64,000 bases of DNA from Ureibacillus acetophenoni (GTDB taxonomy: Bacteria > Bacillota > Bacilli > Bacillales_A > Planococcaceae): positions 1 through 64,000 of the forward strand of contig NZ_OBQC01000010.1 of the NCBI RefSeq assembly GCF_900220965.1. The letters are read 5' to 3'. The position numbers and the translations under genes are program-made. The notes under the pieces are model-generated. The model saw only the letters and a list, made by a program, of their open reading frames with translations, ran no database searches and was not told where the DNA came from. Shown one piece after another: positions 17,528-25,903 of the stretch (position 1 is the first letter of the stretch; each line of letters starts with the position of its first letter).

Positions 17528-17586
17528 GAGACAGGCATCCTGGCCGAACTGAACTTTCGTGGGCAAGGAGCCTGTCTCTCTGCGTC
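17528..17586 (+). terminator. Terminator after the M20 amidase gene
   Basis: GAGACAGGC pairs with GCCTGTCTC across a ~33-base loop that contains further pairing (CTGGCC region), followed by TCTGCGTCTTTTAT. Confidence 0.75.
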
Positions 17587-17774
17587 TTTTATTATGTTAT
17601 AGGACTGATATACCAGTATAACAATATTTAGGAGAATTAAATAATTATATCCATCGAGAATCCGAATTAAAGTAAATTTCAGAATAAAATCATTATTTAA
17701 AAAAACTATATTGACAAACTGATTTAATATTATTAAAATTAGAAACAATTAAATTTTACAAAATTTAATAGATT

Positions 17775-17871
17775 CTTATCAAGAGAGACGGAGGGACAGG
17801 CCCACTGAAGTCTCGGCAGCAGCTTTATGCCAGTGCCAAATCCTGCAAGTAATTCACTTGAAAGATAAGAA
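17775..17871 (+). ncRNA. SAM-I riboswitch (S-box) controlling metNIQ
   Basis: Conserved S-box elements occur in order: CTTATCAAGAGAGACGGAGG, GGACAGGCCC, GAAGTCTCGGCAGC, TGCCAGTGCCAAATCCTGCA and the closing P1 strand GAAAGATAAG. The P1 arms CTTATC and GATAAG pair. A terminator hairpin follows at 17891-17924, so this should switch transcription off when S-adenosylmethionine is high. The gene controlled is the methionine importer directly downstream. Confidence 0.97.
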
Positions 17872-17890
17872 TGAGAGCCATTGCAATCTT

Positions 17891-17924
17891 TCATTTCTTA
17901 GCTTCTAAGAAATGATTTTTTTTT
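17891..17924 (+). terminator. Riboswitch expression-platform terminator
   Basis: CATTTCTTAG pairs with CTAAGAAATG, followed by nine T bases. It sits between the SAM-I aptamer and metN, as expected for SAM-dependent premature termination. Confidence 0.92.
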
Positions 17925-17958
17925 GGGAATCAGCGGTTTTGAGAAAGAAGGGATAAAA

Positions 17959-18984
17959 ATGATAGAGTTTTTAGATGTTTCTAAAACTTTTAAAATAGCT
18001 AAACGTGAAGTTCATGCTGTTAGAAATGTATCACTAACAGTAAACAAAGGCGATATTTTCGGTGTCATTGGTTTTAGTGGCGCAGGGAAGAGTACATTAT
18101 TAAGGCTCGTAAACTTACTAGAGGCCCCAACCTCTGGAATGGTCAAAATTAACGATACAGATTTAGCTTCACTGTCTGCGAAAGATTTACGTCAATTAAG
18201 ACGTAGAATTGGGATGATTTTTCAAAACTTTAATTTATTCTCATCACGTACTGTCGCAGGAAATGTAGCATATCCTCTGAAGTTAGAAGGCGTTCCTAAG
18301 GCTGAAATCGAACGTCGTACAGCAGAACTATTAGAATTTGTTGGTTTATCAGATAAGGCGAAAAACTTCCCGGAGCAATTATCAGGTGGACAAAAGCAAC
18401 GGGTTGGGATTGCACGTGCATTAGCAACGAATCCGGAAATTTTGATATGTGATGAAGCAACATCTGCGCTGGATCCTGAAACGACAGCGGATATTTTAAA
18501 GCTATTAAAGCGGGTAAACAAAGAATTAGGTATTACAGTTCTATTGATTACACACGAAATGAATGTAATTACAACGATTTGTAATCGCGTTGCAGTAATG
18601 GAAAATGGTGAAGTAATTGAATTAGGGGATGTGCTTGATGTGTTTACAAAACCTGAACATCCTACGACACAACGCTTCATTGAGTCGGTTAACAAAGATT
18701 TACCTTCTGCAGAACTACTAAAAGAGTGGCATGCTGCAGGTGATAAACATATATACCAAGTTACATATACAGGTGGCGCTACTAACCAACCATTATTATC
18801 GCAGGTGACTCAAAAATACGATGTTCATTTCAATATTGTTTATGGTTCAGTTCGTGAAATCCAAGGAAATTTGTTGGGGAACTTAGTTTTATCGTTTAAA
18901 GGAGATCAAGATAAAGTATCTAAAGCAATTCAAGAACTACAAGCAATTGTTGACATTAAGGAGGTTATCTTAGATGAAAGTTGA
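17959..18984 (+). CDS. metN: Methionine ABC transporter ATP-binding protein
   Basis: 341 residues from ATG 17959 (AGAAGGGAT upstream); an upstream in-frame ATG at 17923 lies in the terminator T-run and is rejected. Walker A GFSGAGKST, Q-loop IFQNFNLF, signature LSGGQKQRVG, Walker B LICDEATSALDP and switch His TH are all intact. The C-terminal ~85 residues form a NIL domain, the methionine-sensing regulatory domain of MetN. It overlaps metI by 11 bases. The SAM riboswitch upstream confirms a methionine role. Confidence 0.96.
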   Translation: MIEFLDVSKTFKIAKREVHAVRNVSLTVNKGDIFGVIGFSGAGKSTLLRLVNLLEAPTSGMVKINDTDLASLSAKDLRQLRRRIGMIFQNFNLFSSRTVAGNVAYPLKLEGVPKAEIERRTAELLEFVGLSDKAKNFPEQLSGGQKQRVGIARALATNPEILICDEATSALDPETTADILKLLKRVNKELGITVLLITHEMNVITTICNRVAVMENGEVIELGDVLDVFTKPEHPTTQRFIESVNKDLPSAELLKEWHAAGDKHIYQVTYTGGATNQPLLSQVTQKYDVHFNIVYGSVREIQGNLLGNLVLSFKGDQDKVSKAIQELQAIVDIKEVILDES

Positions 18985-19636
18985 TTGGAGTACCTTTTAC
19001 CAGCACATTATTGAGGCGACTGGTGAAACAATCTACATGGTGACCCTTACGCTAATTTTTGGTTCTATTTTCGGTATAACGGTTGGCTTGGCGCTATTCG
19101 TTACACGTCAAAATAATATATTAGAAAACAGATGGATTTTTGGTATTTTGAACTTCATCATTAATATCATTCGTCCAATCCCATTCATTGTATTTCTAGT
19201 ATTCTTAATGCCTGTGACACGTACAGTTATGGGAACAACGATTGGGACAGGGGCAGCCATATTCCCAATGGCCATTATGGCTACATTTAGTGTTGCACGT
19301 ATCGTGGAGCAAAACTTAATGAGTATCGATCCGGGAGTAATTGAAGCATCAAAGGCGATGGGAGCTAGCCCACTACAAATTATTTTCACTGTGTTAATTC
19401 CAGAGGCACTTGGACCTTTAGTGCTAGGGTTAACATTCGTATCAATTGGCTTAATCGACTTCTCGGCTGTGGCTGGTTATGTTGGTGGCGGTGGTTTAGG
19501 CCAAGTAGCCATTACATATGGTTATCAAAGGTTCGATACGAGCGTCATGATTGTAACAGTTGTTATATTAATTATTTTAGTACAAATTGCACAATGGATA
19601 GGCAATACAATTGCAAAAAAACTAATGAGACGATAG
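18974..19636 (+). CDS. metI: Methionine ABC transporter permease
   Basis: 220 residues with five to six transmembrane helices. The binding-protein-dependent transport motif is visible in EASKAMGASPLQIIFTVLIP (EAA loop contacting MetN). FSAVAGYVGGGGLGQVAI near the C-terminus is typical of MetI. GGAGGTTATCTTAG precedes the start inside the end of metN. Confidence 0.95.
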   Translation: MKVDWSTFYQHIIEATGETIYMVTLTLIFGSIFGITVGLALFVTRQNNILENRWIFGILNFIINIIRPIPFIVFLVFLMPVTRTVMGTTIGTGAAIFPMAIMATFSVARIVEQNLMSIDPGVIEASKAMGASPLQIIFTVLIPEALGPLVLGLTFVSIGLIDFSAVAGYVGGGGLGQVAITYGYQRFDTSVMIVTVVILIILVQIAQWIGNTIAKKLMRR

Positions 19637-19648
19637 GAGTAAATAAAA

Positions 19649-20518
19649 GTGAAAAAATTACTATTATTAGCTTTAACAGCACTTGCTGCACTTGCTTTAG
19701 CTGCATGTGGCGGTAATGAAAATTCAGAAGGATCAGATAAAGTAATTAAAATTGGTGTAAACGGAGCAGACGGAGCTCAATGGCCAGTAATGGTTGAATT
19801 AGCTAAAAAAGAGGGAATCACGTTAGAAGTAGTAGAGTTTACTGATTATATTTTGCCGAACAAAGCATTGGCAGCTGGTGATATCGACTTAAATGCATTC
19901 CAAACAATTTCATTTTTCTCTAACTTTGTTAATGAGTCTGGTGAAGATTTAGTTCCAATTAGTACAACTGTATTTGCACCATTAGGGGTTTATTCAGACA
20001 AAATTACTTCTATAGACGATTTACAAAAAGGCGATAAAGTTGCTATTCCTAATGATGCATCAACTCTTCCACGTGCGTTAAATTTATTGCAAGAGGCAGG
20101 AGTGCTTGAACTAAGTGATGATTTTGGTATTACTGGAGATGAAACGAAAATTACGTCAAATCCACTTGAACTTGAAATTATCCCAATGGAACCACAACAA
20201 ACAGCACGTGTACTACCTGATGTAACAATTTCATTAATAAACAATGGTATTGCAGCACAAGCAGGCTTAACACCAACTACTGATGCAATTTACTACGAAA
20301 ATTCAGAGTCAGAAACGGTTGAACCATATATTAACATTATGGCAGCACGAGCAGAAGAAGCAGATAATGAAGATTACTTGAAAATCGCTGAACTTTATCA
20401 TACACCAGAAGTAGAAGAGGCGATTAAAGAAGAGTTTAAAGGTAGTCAAATTATCATCCGTAAAACAGCAGAAGAAACAGCAACAATGTTTGAAAATATG
20501 CTGAAATATTATAAATAA
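19649..20518 (+). CDS. metQ: Methionine-binding lipoprotein (NlpA family)
   Basis: 289 residues from GTG 19649 (AGGAG at 19636-19640). Signal peptide with lipobox ALAACG. The MetQ/NlpA family is recognised from KIGVNGADGAQWPVMVELAKK, VEFTDYILPNKALAAGDIDL and NAFQTISF. It is the extracellular methionine receptor of MetNI. A strong terminator follows. Confidence 0.95.
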   Translation: MKKLLLLALTALAALALAACGGNENSEGSDKVIKIGVNGADGAQWPVMVELAKKEGITLEVVEFTDYILPNKALAAGDIDLNAFQTISFFSNFVNESGEDLVPISTTVFAPLGVYSDKITSIDDLQKGDKVAIPNDASTLPRALNLLQEAGVLELSDDFGITGDETKITSNPLELEIIPMEPQQTARVLPDVTISLINNGIAAQAGLTPTTDAIYYENSESETVEPYINIMAARAEEADNEDYLKIAELYHTPEVEEAIKEEFKGSQIIIRKTAEETATMFENMLKYYK

Positions 20519-20564
20519 GGTATCAAATAGATAACTATAAACATTGTTCCATTTAAAAGAGATT

Positions 20565-20609
20565 AAAATAACCCATCTGAGCTCACAACGCTCGGATGGG
20601 TTATTTTTA
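20565..20609 (+). terminator. Terminator after metNIQ (AACCCATC type)
   Basis: AAAATAACCCATC and GATGGGTTATTTTT form a strong stem with T-run. The AACCCATC/GATGGGTT core recurs at 28645, 41037 and 46078, and in shortened form at 25490. Confidence 0.92.
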
Positions 20610-20653
20610 TTTGAAGTAGAGATAGATCCCTGGAACAAAAATCAATATTACTA

Positions 20654-20693
20654 AAACACTATTTTTCGCCTTGAGAAAAATGGTGTTTTTCAT
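20654..20693. terminator. AACACYATTTTTC hairpin, copy 1
   Basis: AAAACACTATTTTTC pairs with GAAAAATGGTGTTTTT. A near-identical hairpin lies at 23409-23447, after the second peptidase gene, so the two flank the M14 gene pair. Confidence 0.75.
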
Positions 20694-20994
20694 TTTGTCC
20701 CAGATATTTATATTTACAATGAATTTCACTAAGTTAAATAGGGGGATAAATTCGAGTCATATACTAAACAGGTTCTCTAACTATGTGAGTGACTTTTACT
20801 CTATGCAAACATGCGATAAAAATCGAAAAAGTAAGTAAATGAATATACTTAGAAACTATTAAGTTATAACAATTTCCCCAAATTAAAAGAATATAAATTG
20901 ATAGATTCCCTCTATATACCATTAAAGTAATAATAGATATTCTAAATATGCAAACTATTTTAATAATTTCGAAAAAAGAAAACGGAGGGGTCTT

Positions 20995-22017
20995 ATGAAA
21001 AAGAAAGTAGTAGCACTATCATTAACTGGATTATTAGCATTGGGAGCTGTCACGCCAGTATTACCTGCCTATGCTGTAGGTGAAGGACCTAACTATGGTG
21101 GAAATGAATCGATTCAAACTGCTAATCTTTATACTTACGATGAAATGGTAAAGTTCCTTAAAACGCAAGATGCTAAGCAAGACGCTATGCAACTTGAGGT
21201 AATTGGTCAAACGGTAAAAGGTCGAGATATCCACCTAGCAAAATATATTTCAGACCCAAGCAACCCAACGATTCTATTTTTAACACAACAGCACGGGAAT
21301 GAACAATTAACTACAGAAGGTGCATTAGAATTCATCAAACATCTTGGTACAGGTAAAACAAAGGGCGTACTTGATAATGTCAATATTCTTATTTTACCAA
21401 TGTTGAATGCAGATGGTGCGATGGGGGATGTAGATTTTTCTCTTGAAGATTATATAGCAGACGGGGGACGTCATTTAACACGTTACAATGCAGTAGGAGC
21501 GGACTTAAATCGTGATCACGTTGCTAAAGTGCATCCTGAAACAAAAGCCCTTCATGAAAATGTTTTACAAAAGTATGATATTGATTACATGATCGATTTA
21601 CATCATCAAGGTACTCAATCTAGACGTGATGGGAAATTAGTATCAGGTTCGATGCTTTATCCAACAAATAGTAATGTGAAACCAGAAGTATTAGAGAAAT
21701 CGAAAAAACTAGGGGCAGTTGTATTTAATGCTGTTGATTCTACTGGATGGGGACATATAGCAAAATATAATGGCGGTAGTGGTGAGAATATTGGCCGAAA
21801 TGGTGCCGCAGTTCAATACGATATTTCCACATTACTTTTCGAAATGCGCGGAATGTCTGATCACGAAGGTGAGTGGGCAATCATTGGTCAAAAGAGTAAT
21901 GGTTACTTAATCAAACAAACGATTACGACACTTGATGCTGCAGTTCGAGCAATAGCGGATGGTTCAATTGAAACTGTTGATACTAGTTTCTGGGATACAT
22001 TAGAAACGCAAAGATAA
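20995..22017 (+). CDS. Secreted M14 family zinc carboxypeptidase
   Basis: 340 residues with a signal peptide (about 1-27, ending PAYA). Metallocarboxypeptidase signature: zinc ligands in QQHGNEQ (HxxE, near 99-102) and IDLHHQG (near 203), and catalytic Glu in LLFEMRG (near 283). ADLNRDH near the middle is the substrate-binding Asn-Arg region. It should cleave C-terminal residues from peptides or murein peptides outside the cell. A second M14 gene follows 52 bases later and shares layout, so the pair probably arose by an old duplication. Confidence 0.9.
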   Translation: MKKKVVALSLTGLLALGAVTPVLPAYAVGEGPNYGGNESIQTANLYTYDEMVKFLKTQDAKQDAMQLEVIGQTVKGRDIHLAKYISDPSNPTILFLTQQHGNEQLTTEGALEFIKHLGTGKTKGVLDNVNILILPMLNADGAMGDVDFSLEDYIADGGRHLTRYNAVGADLNRDHVAKVHPETKALHENVLQKYDIDYMIDLHHQGTQSRRDGKLVSGSMLYPTNSNVKPEVLEKSKKLGAVVFNAVDSTGWGHIAKYNGGSGENIGRNGAAVQYDISTLLFEMRGMSDHEGEWAIIGQKSNGYLIKQTITTLDAAVRAIADGSIETVDTSFWDTLETQR

Positions 22018-22069
22018 TGAGAGCATTTTTATAGGTTGCTAGATTTGGACAATCATATGGAGGGATTTC

Positions 22070-23380
22070 ATGAAAAAGAAGTTTTCAACGGTCATTTTAC
22101 CAGCGGCATTGGCACTCACATTAGGAGTTTCTTCTGCCGCTTTTGCAACACCGCAGTCTACACCTAACGGACCATACATCGAAGACAATCAAAACAATTC
22201 TTTAGCAAGTTTTATGTCAAACGAGGACTTAGCAAAGAAACTACAAAACCTTGAAAAGTCTGCTAATGGGAAGATGAAGCTTGAAATTGCTGGCTATTCC
22301 AATCTTGCACCAGATGGATATCAAACGGAAGCGGACAAGGGTGAACCAATCTATTTAGTTAAGTTTGGTGATAACGATCCGAATAAGAAGCGTATTCTAA
22401 TTACCGCTCAAATTCATGGAAATGAGCAAATTGGTGCGGAAGCTGCGATCGATCTGATTCAGAAGCTTTCATCAAATGGGCAGGAAGTTAATGAGATTTT
22501 AGATAAAGTATCAATCTGGATCATGCCACGCATTAACCCAGAAGGCGCAGATAATTTATACGAAGGTAAGTGGTATCCGACTCGCTATACGCACCAGACT
22601 TGGCTGCCTGAAAACATTGGGTTACCAGCGGATACAGTTGCCCCTTGGTACTACAATAAAGATGGTAGTGAAAGAGCGCAAAATAATGAAGGCCGCGTAG
22701 TTTACGGAATTCCAGGGTATGATCAGAACAGGGATTACAATCCGAATCTAGATTTTAGAGTAGAGAATCATAATCTCGACGAAGTTGCTTCATTCCTAAA
22801 CTCGAGAACGACGAATAACAGTAGATATGGTGGCTTCTATGTAACAGCAGAAGCACGAACGGTTACAAGTGTATTCCAAGAGTTCCAACCGGATGTCTTT
22901 GTAGATGTTCATCACCGCGGTTTCAACACAGTATCTGATGAGGATAATCGCTCTGTGCCTGTCCAATTTGCAGCAGTAGTAGCTGAGCCATATACAGATC
23001 CATTTACAGGGAAGCAGTATGAAGTAGATGAAGATGTACTTACGCTTGCAAAACAAGTAAATGCTCTATCAGCACTTACTCTACAAAAGGGAAATTCACA
23101 TTTTGGCGCTGTTCAAAAATATCCTAATGTGAATTTACCTGGTACTGCTCTTGGTGCGTTCGCTCTAAACGACACGTCGATTATGCTAATTGAAATTAAA
23201 GGTCAAAGTCAGACGCTAGGACAAAAGCAGTCTGGTATGTTAAAAGAAACAGTTACTCAGCCTTTAATGGCCGTTTTCAAAGGTCTGGCTGATGGCTCAA
23301 TACACGAAGTCGATACAAAAGTATACGATGAAATTCCAGAGAGTGCCAACCCAATCAAAGACCCTACTTCAAGGAATTAA
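22070..23380 (+). CDS. Secreted M14 family zinc carboxypeptidase, second copy
   Basis: 436 residues. Signal peptide ends near SSAAFA. Zinc ligands lie in QIHGNEQ (near 114-117) and DVHHRG (near 280), with catalytic Glu in LIEIKGQS (near 374); DQNRDYN is the substrate-binding motif. It is about 95 residues longer than its neighbour because of inserts between the HxxE and Asn-Arg motifs. GGAGGGATTTC precedes the start. Both enzymes end with the same style of C-terminus (ADGSI-E/HEVDT), supporting common origin. A role in nutrient peptide or wall peptide trimming is inferred. Confidence 0.88.
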   Translation: MKKKFSTVILPAALALTLGVSSAAFATPQSTPNGPYIEDNQNNSLASFMSNEDLAKKLQNLEKSANGKMKLEIAGYSNLAPDGYQTEADKGEPIYLVKFGDNDPNKKRILITAQIHGNEQIGAEAAIDLIQKLSSNGQEVNEILDKVSIWIMPRINPEGADNLYEGKWYPTRYTHQTWLPENIGLPADTVAPWYYNKDGSERAQNNEGRVVYGIPGYDQNRDYNPNLDFRVENHNLDEVASFLNSRTTNNSRYGGFYVTAEARTVTSVFQEFQPDVFVDVHHRGFNTVSDEDNRSVPVQFAAVVAEPYTDPFTGKQYEVDEDVLTLAKQVNALSALTLQKGNSHFGAVQKYPNVNLPGTALGAFALNDTSIMLIEIKGQSQTLGQKQSGMLKETVTQPLMAVFKGLADGSIHEVDTKVYDEIPESANPIKDPTSRN

Positions 23381-23865
23381 GAATGGAAAATAGAATAGGT
23401 TAAAATCGAAAACACCATTTTTCACTAGTTGAAAAATGGTGCTTTTGTGTGGAATCAATTTTCGTTACAGGGGTTGTTTCAGGGTACAGCCTCAGCCATC
23501 CTTTCTACATAATCAATAGTTAGTGTGTAAATCTACTATAGTAACCAAAACGTAAAATTAATATAGTTTGAACATAAGATTAGAAAATTGAAATAGTTAT
23601 TTTTTCACTTTAATAGTATATAATTTAGGATAAATGTATTAAGTGTAAATTCGAAATATTTATAAATATAAAATAAATAGATTGAAAAAATCTACAAAAT
23701 TGCTGAAATTATAGAAGAACAATATTTTGAAGTTTCATTATTAACATATTTATCAACGTTCACGTGAATACTAATCGTTTTGCAATCTAAGTGTTTATTA
23801 AACTAACACACTACTAGTAAATAGATAAAACGAAAACTATAATATTTGGAAAAAGAGGTACACAT
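23381..23865. other. 485-base intergenic region
   Basis: After the terminator at 23409-23447 the DNA is very AT-rich with no ORF I can support. The last ~100 bases must hold the promoter of the cupin/HD-GYP gene, but I cannot pick -35/-10 boxes with confidence. Confidence 0.6.
23409..23447. terminator. Terminator after the M14 pair (AACACYATTTTTC hairpin, copy 2)
   Basis: AAAACACCATTTTTC pairs with GAAAAATGGTGCTTTTG. Same stem type as 20654-20693. Confidence 0.8.
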
Positions 23866-24795
23866 ATGCTAGATAACTTTGGTTTACGATTCTTAGCTGC
23901 AGGACAGGCTTTGGAAGTAGTATCCACTGATGGCATGGACGTTGCATTACTTTCTTCTTATGATGGTACGGAAATTATTCATCACCGGCTTAGAGCTGAA
24001 AGTAGTTGGGCAATAGGACCATCAGAGGGGTGGACTGGTTCAGAATTTATTTTCCTATTAGCAGGAGAAATGAGTGTCAAAGTAAAAGATAATATTAGGA
24101 TCTTAAAAGCAGGCGATTCACTTAATGCAAGTTTGCTAACACATGACTGCTTTTTTCAGGCCAACGAAGAGACCGAATTTCTGTATGTTACATCGCAGCC
24201 GGTTTTTTATCATTATAGTAATGTTCTGCAGGGGATGCGAGAATTGGCCATTCAAGTGGAAGAAAAGGATGGCTACACGGCGGACCATTGTAAACGCATT
24301 TTGCAATTATCCATGACAATCGGGGAGCGGATGAAGCTTAATTCCACTGAACTCTATCAACTTAATTTAGGCTCATTTCTACATGACATCGGGAAGGTCA
24401 AAGTTCCCGAAAATGTCTTGAATAAGCCAGGAAAACTAACTTCAGAAGAGTGGGAAGTCATGAAAATGCACCCTACTTACGGAAAAGAAGTCTTAGAGGA
24501 AGCTAATTTTCCTTTCTTAGAAGTTGCTGCTATCGTGGAACAACATCATGAACGATTTAATGGAACTGGCTATCCGAAAGGGCTTCAAGGCGAGGAAATT
24601 TCCGTCGCTGCTGCCATAGTTTCTGTTGTAGATTCCTTTGATGCGATGACGACAGATCGAGTTTATCGAAAAGCACTTACACATGAGGAGGCAACTGCCG
24701 AAATCTTGAAAGGAAGAGGGACGCTCTATCATCCCGAGGTAGTGGACCATTTTATTGCTATTCTTAGTGATGTTAAAGGAGGTGAAATTAGATGA
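23866..24795 (+). CDS. Cupin-like plus HD-GYP domain protein (putative cyclic di-GMP phosphodiesterase)
   Basis: 309 residues, no signal peptide or membrane helices. The first ~115 residues look like a cupin beta-barrel (GWTGSEFIFLLAGEMSVKV, ILKAGDSLNASL). From about 130 on there is an HD-GYP domain, with HD metal motif LHDIGKVKVP near 172 and HHERFNGTGYPKGL near 227, both intact. HD-GYP enzymes hydrolyse cyclic di-GMP; the cupin part may sense a small molecule or metal. AAAGAGG precedes ATG 23866. Its stop overlaps the start of a small secreted protein gene by 4 bases (ATGA), so they are translationally coupled. Confidence 0.87.
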   Translation: MLDNFGLRFLAAGQALEVVSTDGMDVALLSSYDGTEIIHHRLRAESSWAIGPSEGWTGSEFIFLLAGEMSVKVKDNIRILKAGDSLNASLLTHDCFFQANEETEFLYVTSQPVFYHYSNVLQGMRELAIQVEEKDGYTADHCKRILQLSMTIGERMKLNSTELYQLNLGSFLHDIGKVKVPENVLNKPGKLTSEEWEVMKMHPTYGKEVLEEANFPFLEVAAIVEQHHERFNGTGYPKGLQGEEISVAAAIVSVVDSFDAMTTDRVYRKALTHEEATAEILKGRGTLYHPEVVDHFIAILSDVKGGEIR

Positions 24796-25100
24796 AAAAG
24801 TTTACGATTGGTATTATTTCTACGATATTGCTTACATTTGCTTTTGCTGGTACTGCAGGCGCTGCCTATGATTCTAGTGGAGACATTCACATTAACCTAA
24901 ATTCAAATCTCCTGCCTACATTCTCTGGTGAAACAGCAACAACTACTTTCGAATTACAAGAGAGCCTGCACAACACACTTACAAATACTACGGGTGTAGA
25001 AGTAGATCACTCATATATTTGGATAGGCATCAACGGTGTTAATATTCTTGCGATCGATCCACCGAAGCCTACTTACAATTTTCCTGTAGTAAAGAAATGA
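24792..25100 (+). CDS. Small secreted protein of unknown function
   Basis: 102 residues. Clear signal peptide (KKFTIGIISTILLTFAFAG, cleavage near GAA-AYD) leaving a mature domain of about 76 residues with many Thr, Asn and Ile residues and no cysteine. I do not recognise the family. It is coupled to the HD-GYP gene by an ATGA overlap with GGAGGTG upstream, so both products are made together; output from the HD-GYP protein acting outside the cell is one idea, without direct evidence. Confidence 0.75.
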   Translation: MKKFTIGIISTILLTFAFAGTAGAAYDSSGDIHINLNSNLLPTFSGETATTTFELQESLHNTLTNTTGVEVDHSYIWIGINGVNILAIDPPKPTYNFPVVKK

Positions 25101-25204
25101 TCTTGAGAGACAATCGAGGGTAAGTCACGGACGGGAAAAATATATTGGGATAATATAAGTCAAGTAATCTTTCCCGGCATGTGGACTTACAAAGTGTAGA
25201 CCTA

Positions 25205-25240
25205 AACCTTCTAGCAATCATTGCTATGAAGGTTTTTTTT
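25205..25240 (+). terminator. Terminator after the HD-GYP operon
   Basis: AACCTTCTAGCAA pairs with TTGCTATGAAGGTT with eight T bases after it. Confidence 0.9.
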
Positions 25241-25338
25241 GATGTTTTTTGTAAAGAAATAAAATGAGATTACATATAGCTTGCAAAAATGCGAATTAGC
25301 TAAAATCCTTGGCTACGGGCAAACTATTGGAGCCATTC

Positions 25339-25527
25339 TTGTTCAAACTTAGAATCCTTGTATAGTAATTGTATAGTAAAGGAAGAAATAGCGTAATGTT
25401 AAAAAGACTACCTGATGCGCTAACATTAAGTAGTCAAACATAGAAGTCGATTCCTTCAAGGGGGACTGGCTACAGTGGTATGTATGTGCCCCATCTGAGC
25501 GGCTAACTCAAGGATGGGTTATTTTTT
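25339..25527 (+). ncRNA. Putative antitoxin RNA of type I toxin locus, copy 1
   Basis: Promoter-like TTGTTC-N16-TATAGT at 25339-25366 starts a transcript that overlaps the 3' end of the toxin gene on the other strand. An internal hairpin GACTACCTGATG/CATTAAGTAGTC is shared with copy 2 at 40960-40989; the one base change in the stem keeps pairing as G-U. The 3' hairpin CCCATC/GATGGG is shorter than in copy 2, so termination may be weaker. Confidence 0.6.
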
Positions 25528-25602
25528 ATGCTTTGATGAAAGTATTGATACAATTAACGCTGCGGATGCTACTGCAAACATTAATGCCTCATATACAGTC
25601 AT
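25519..25602 (-). CDS. Small hydrophobic toxin, Hol_Tox-like (type I toxin), copy 1
   Basis: 27 residues beginning MTVYEALMFAVASAALI, one membrane helix, then a Lys/His tail (SSKHKK). It matches the holin-like toxin pattern MTVxEALM of Firmicutes and is closely similar to the peptide at 41071-41154. Such peptides insert in the membrane and are held off by an antisense RNA. The ribosome binding site is weak (GGTGTG), and the leader carries about 50 bases more than copy 2, including a GC-rich inverted repeat. This copy may therefore be less active. Confidence 0.72.
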   Translation of the reverse strand: MTVYEALMFAVASAALIVSILSSKHKK

Positions 25603-25903
25603 TTGCATCACACCGGGCCTGCAGGATGCAGGTCATGCAGACGTTGCCATAGGACGTGGTGCTCTTAGTCTGTCTTCCTATTAAGGGGAGTGAGCCAACC
25701 ACCCTTGAGTTATCAAACTATTACAACTAATTTACAGCACGTATGTCGTATTTATATATCCCAATTATACTCCTAATTGAAAAATAGAGTAAGCTTACTT
25801 TTTTTATAGGAAGAGGAGAATCGGAGCCTTTAAAGAATACATAATAATAGAAATCAAAGGAATGAGTATGAGTCACTTTACAATAGTGCATCATCAACGC
25901 TTC

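Larger units (their letters stand above)
20519..20994. other. 476-base intergenic region
   Basis: Holds two hairpins (20565-20609 and 20654-20693), then AT-rich DNA without ORFs up to GGAGGGG before the M14 peptidase start at 20995. Confidence 0.7.
25101..25903. other. Intergenic region carrying a type I toxin-antitoxin module
   Basis: Between the small secreted protein and the TetR gene lie the terminator at 25205, the antitoxin RNA and toxin at 25339-25602, and toxin leader sequence (GTGAGCCAACCACCCTTGAG on the plus strand near 25690) up to about 25860. The stretch 25330-25858 aligns by eye with 40891-41353. Confidence 0.7.
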
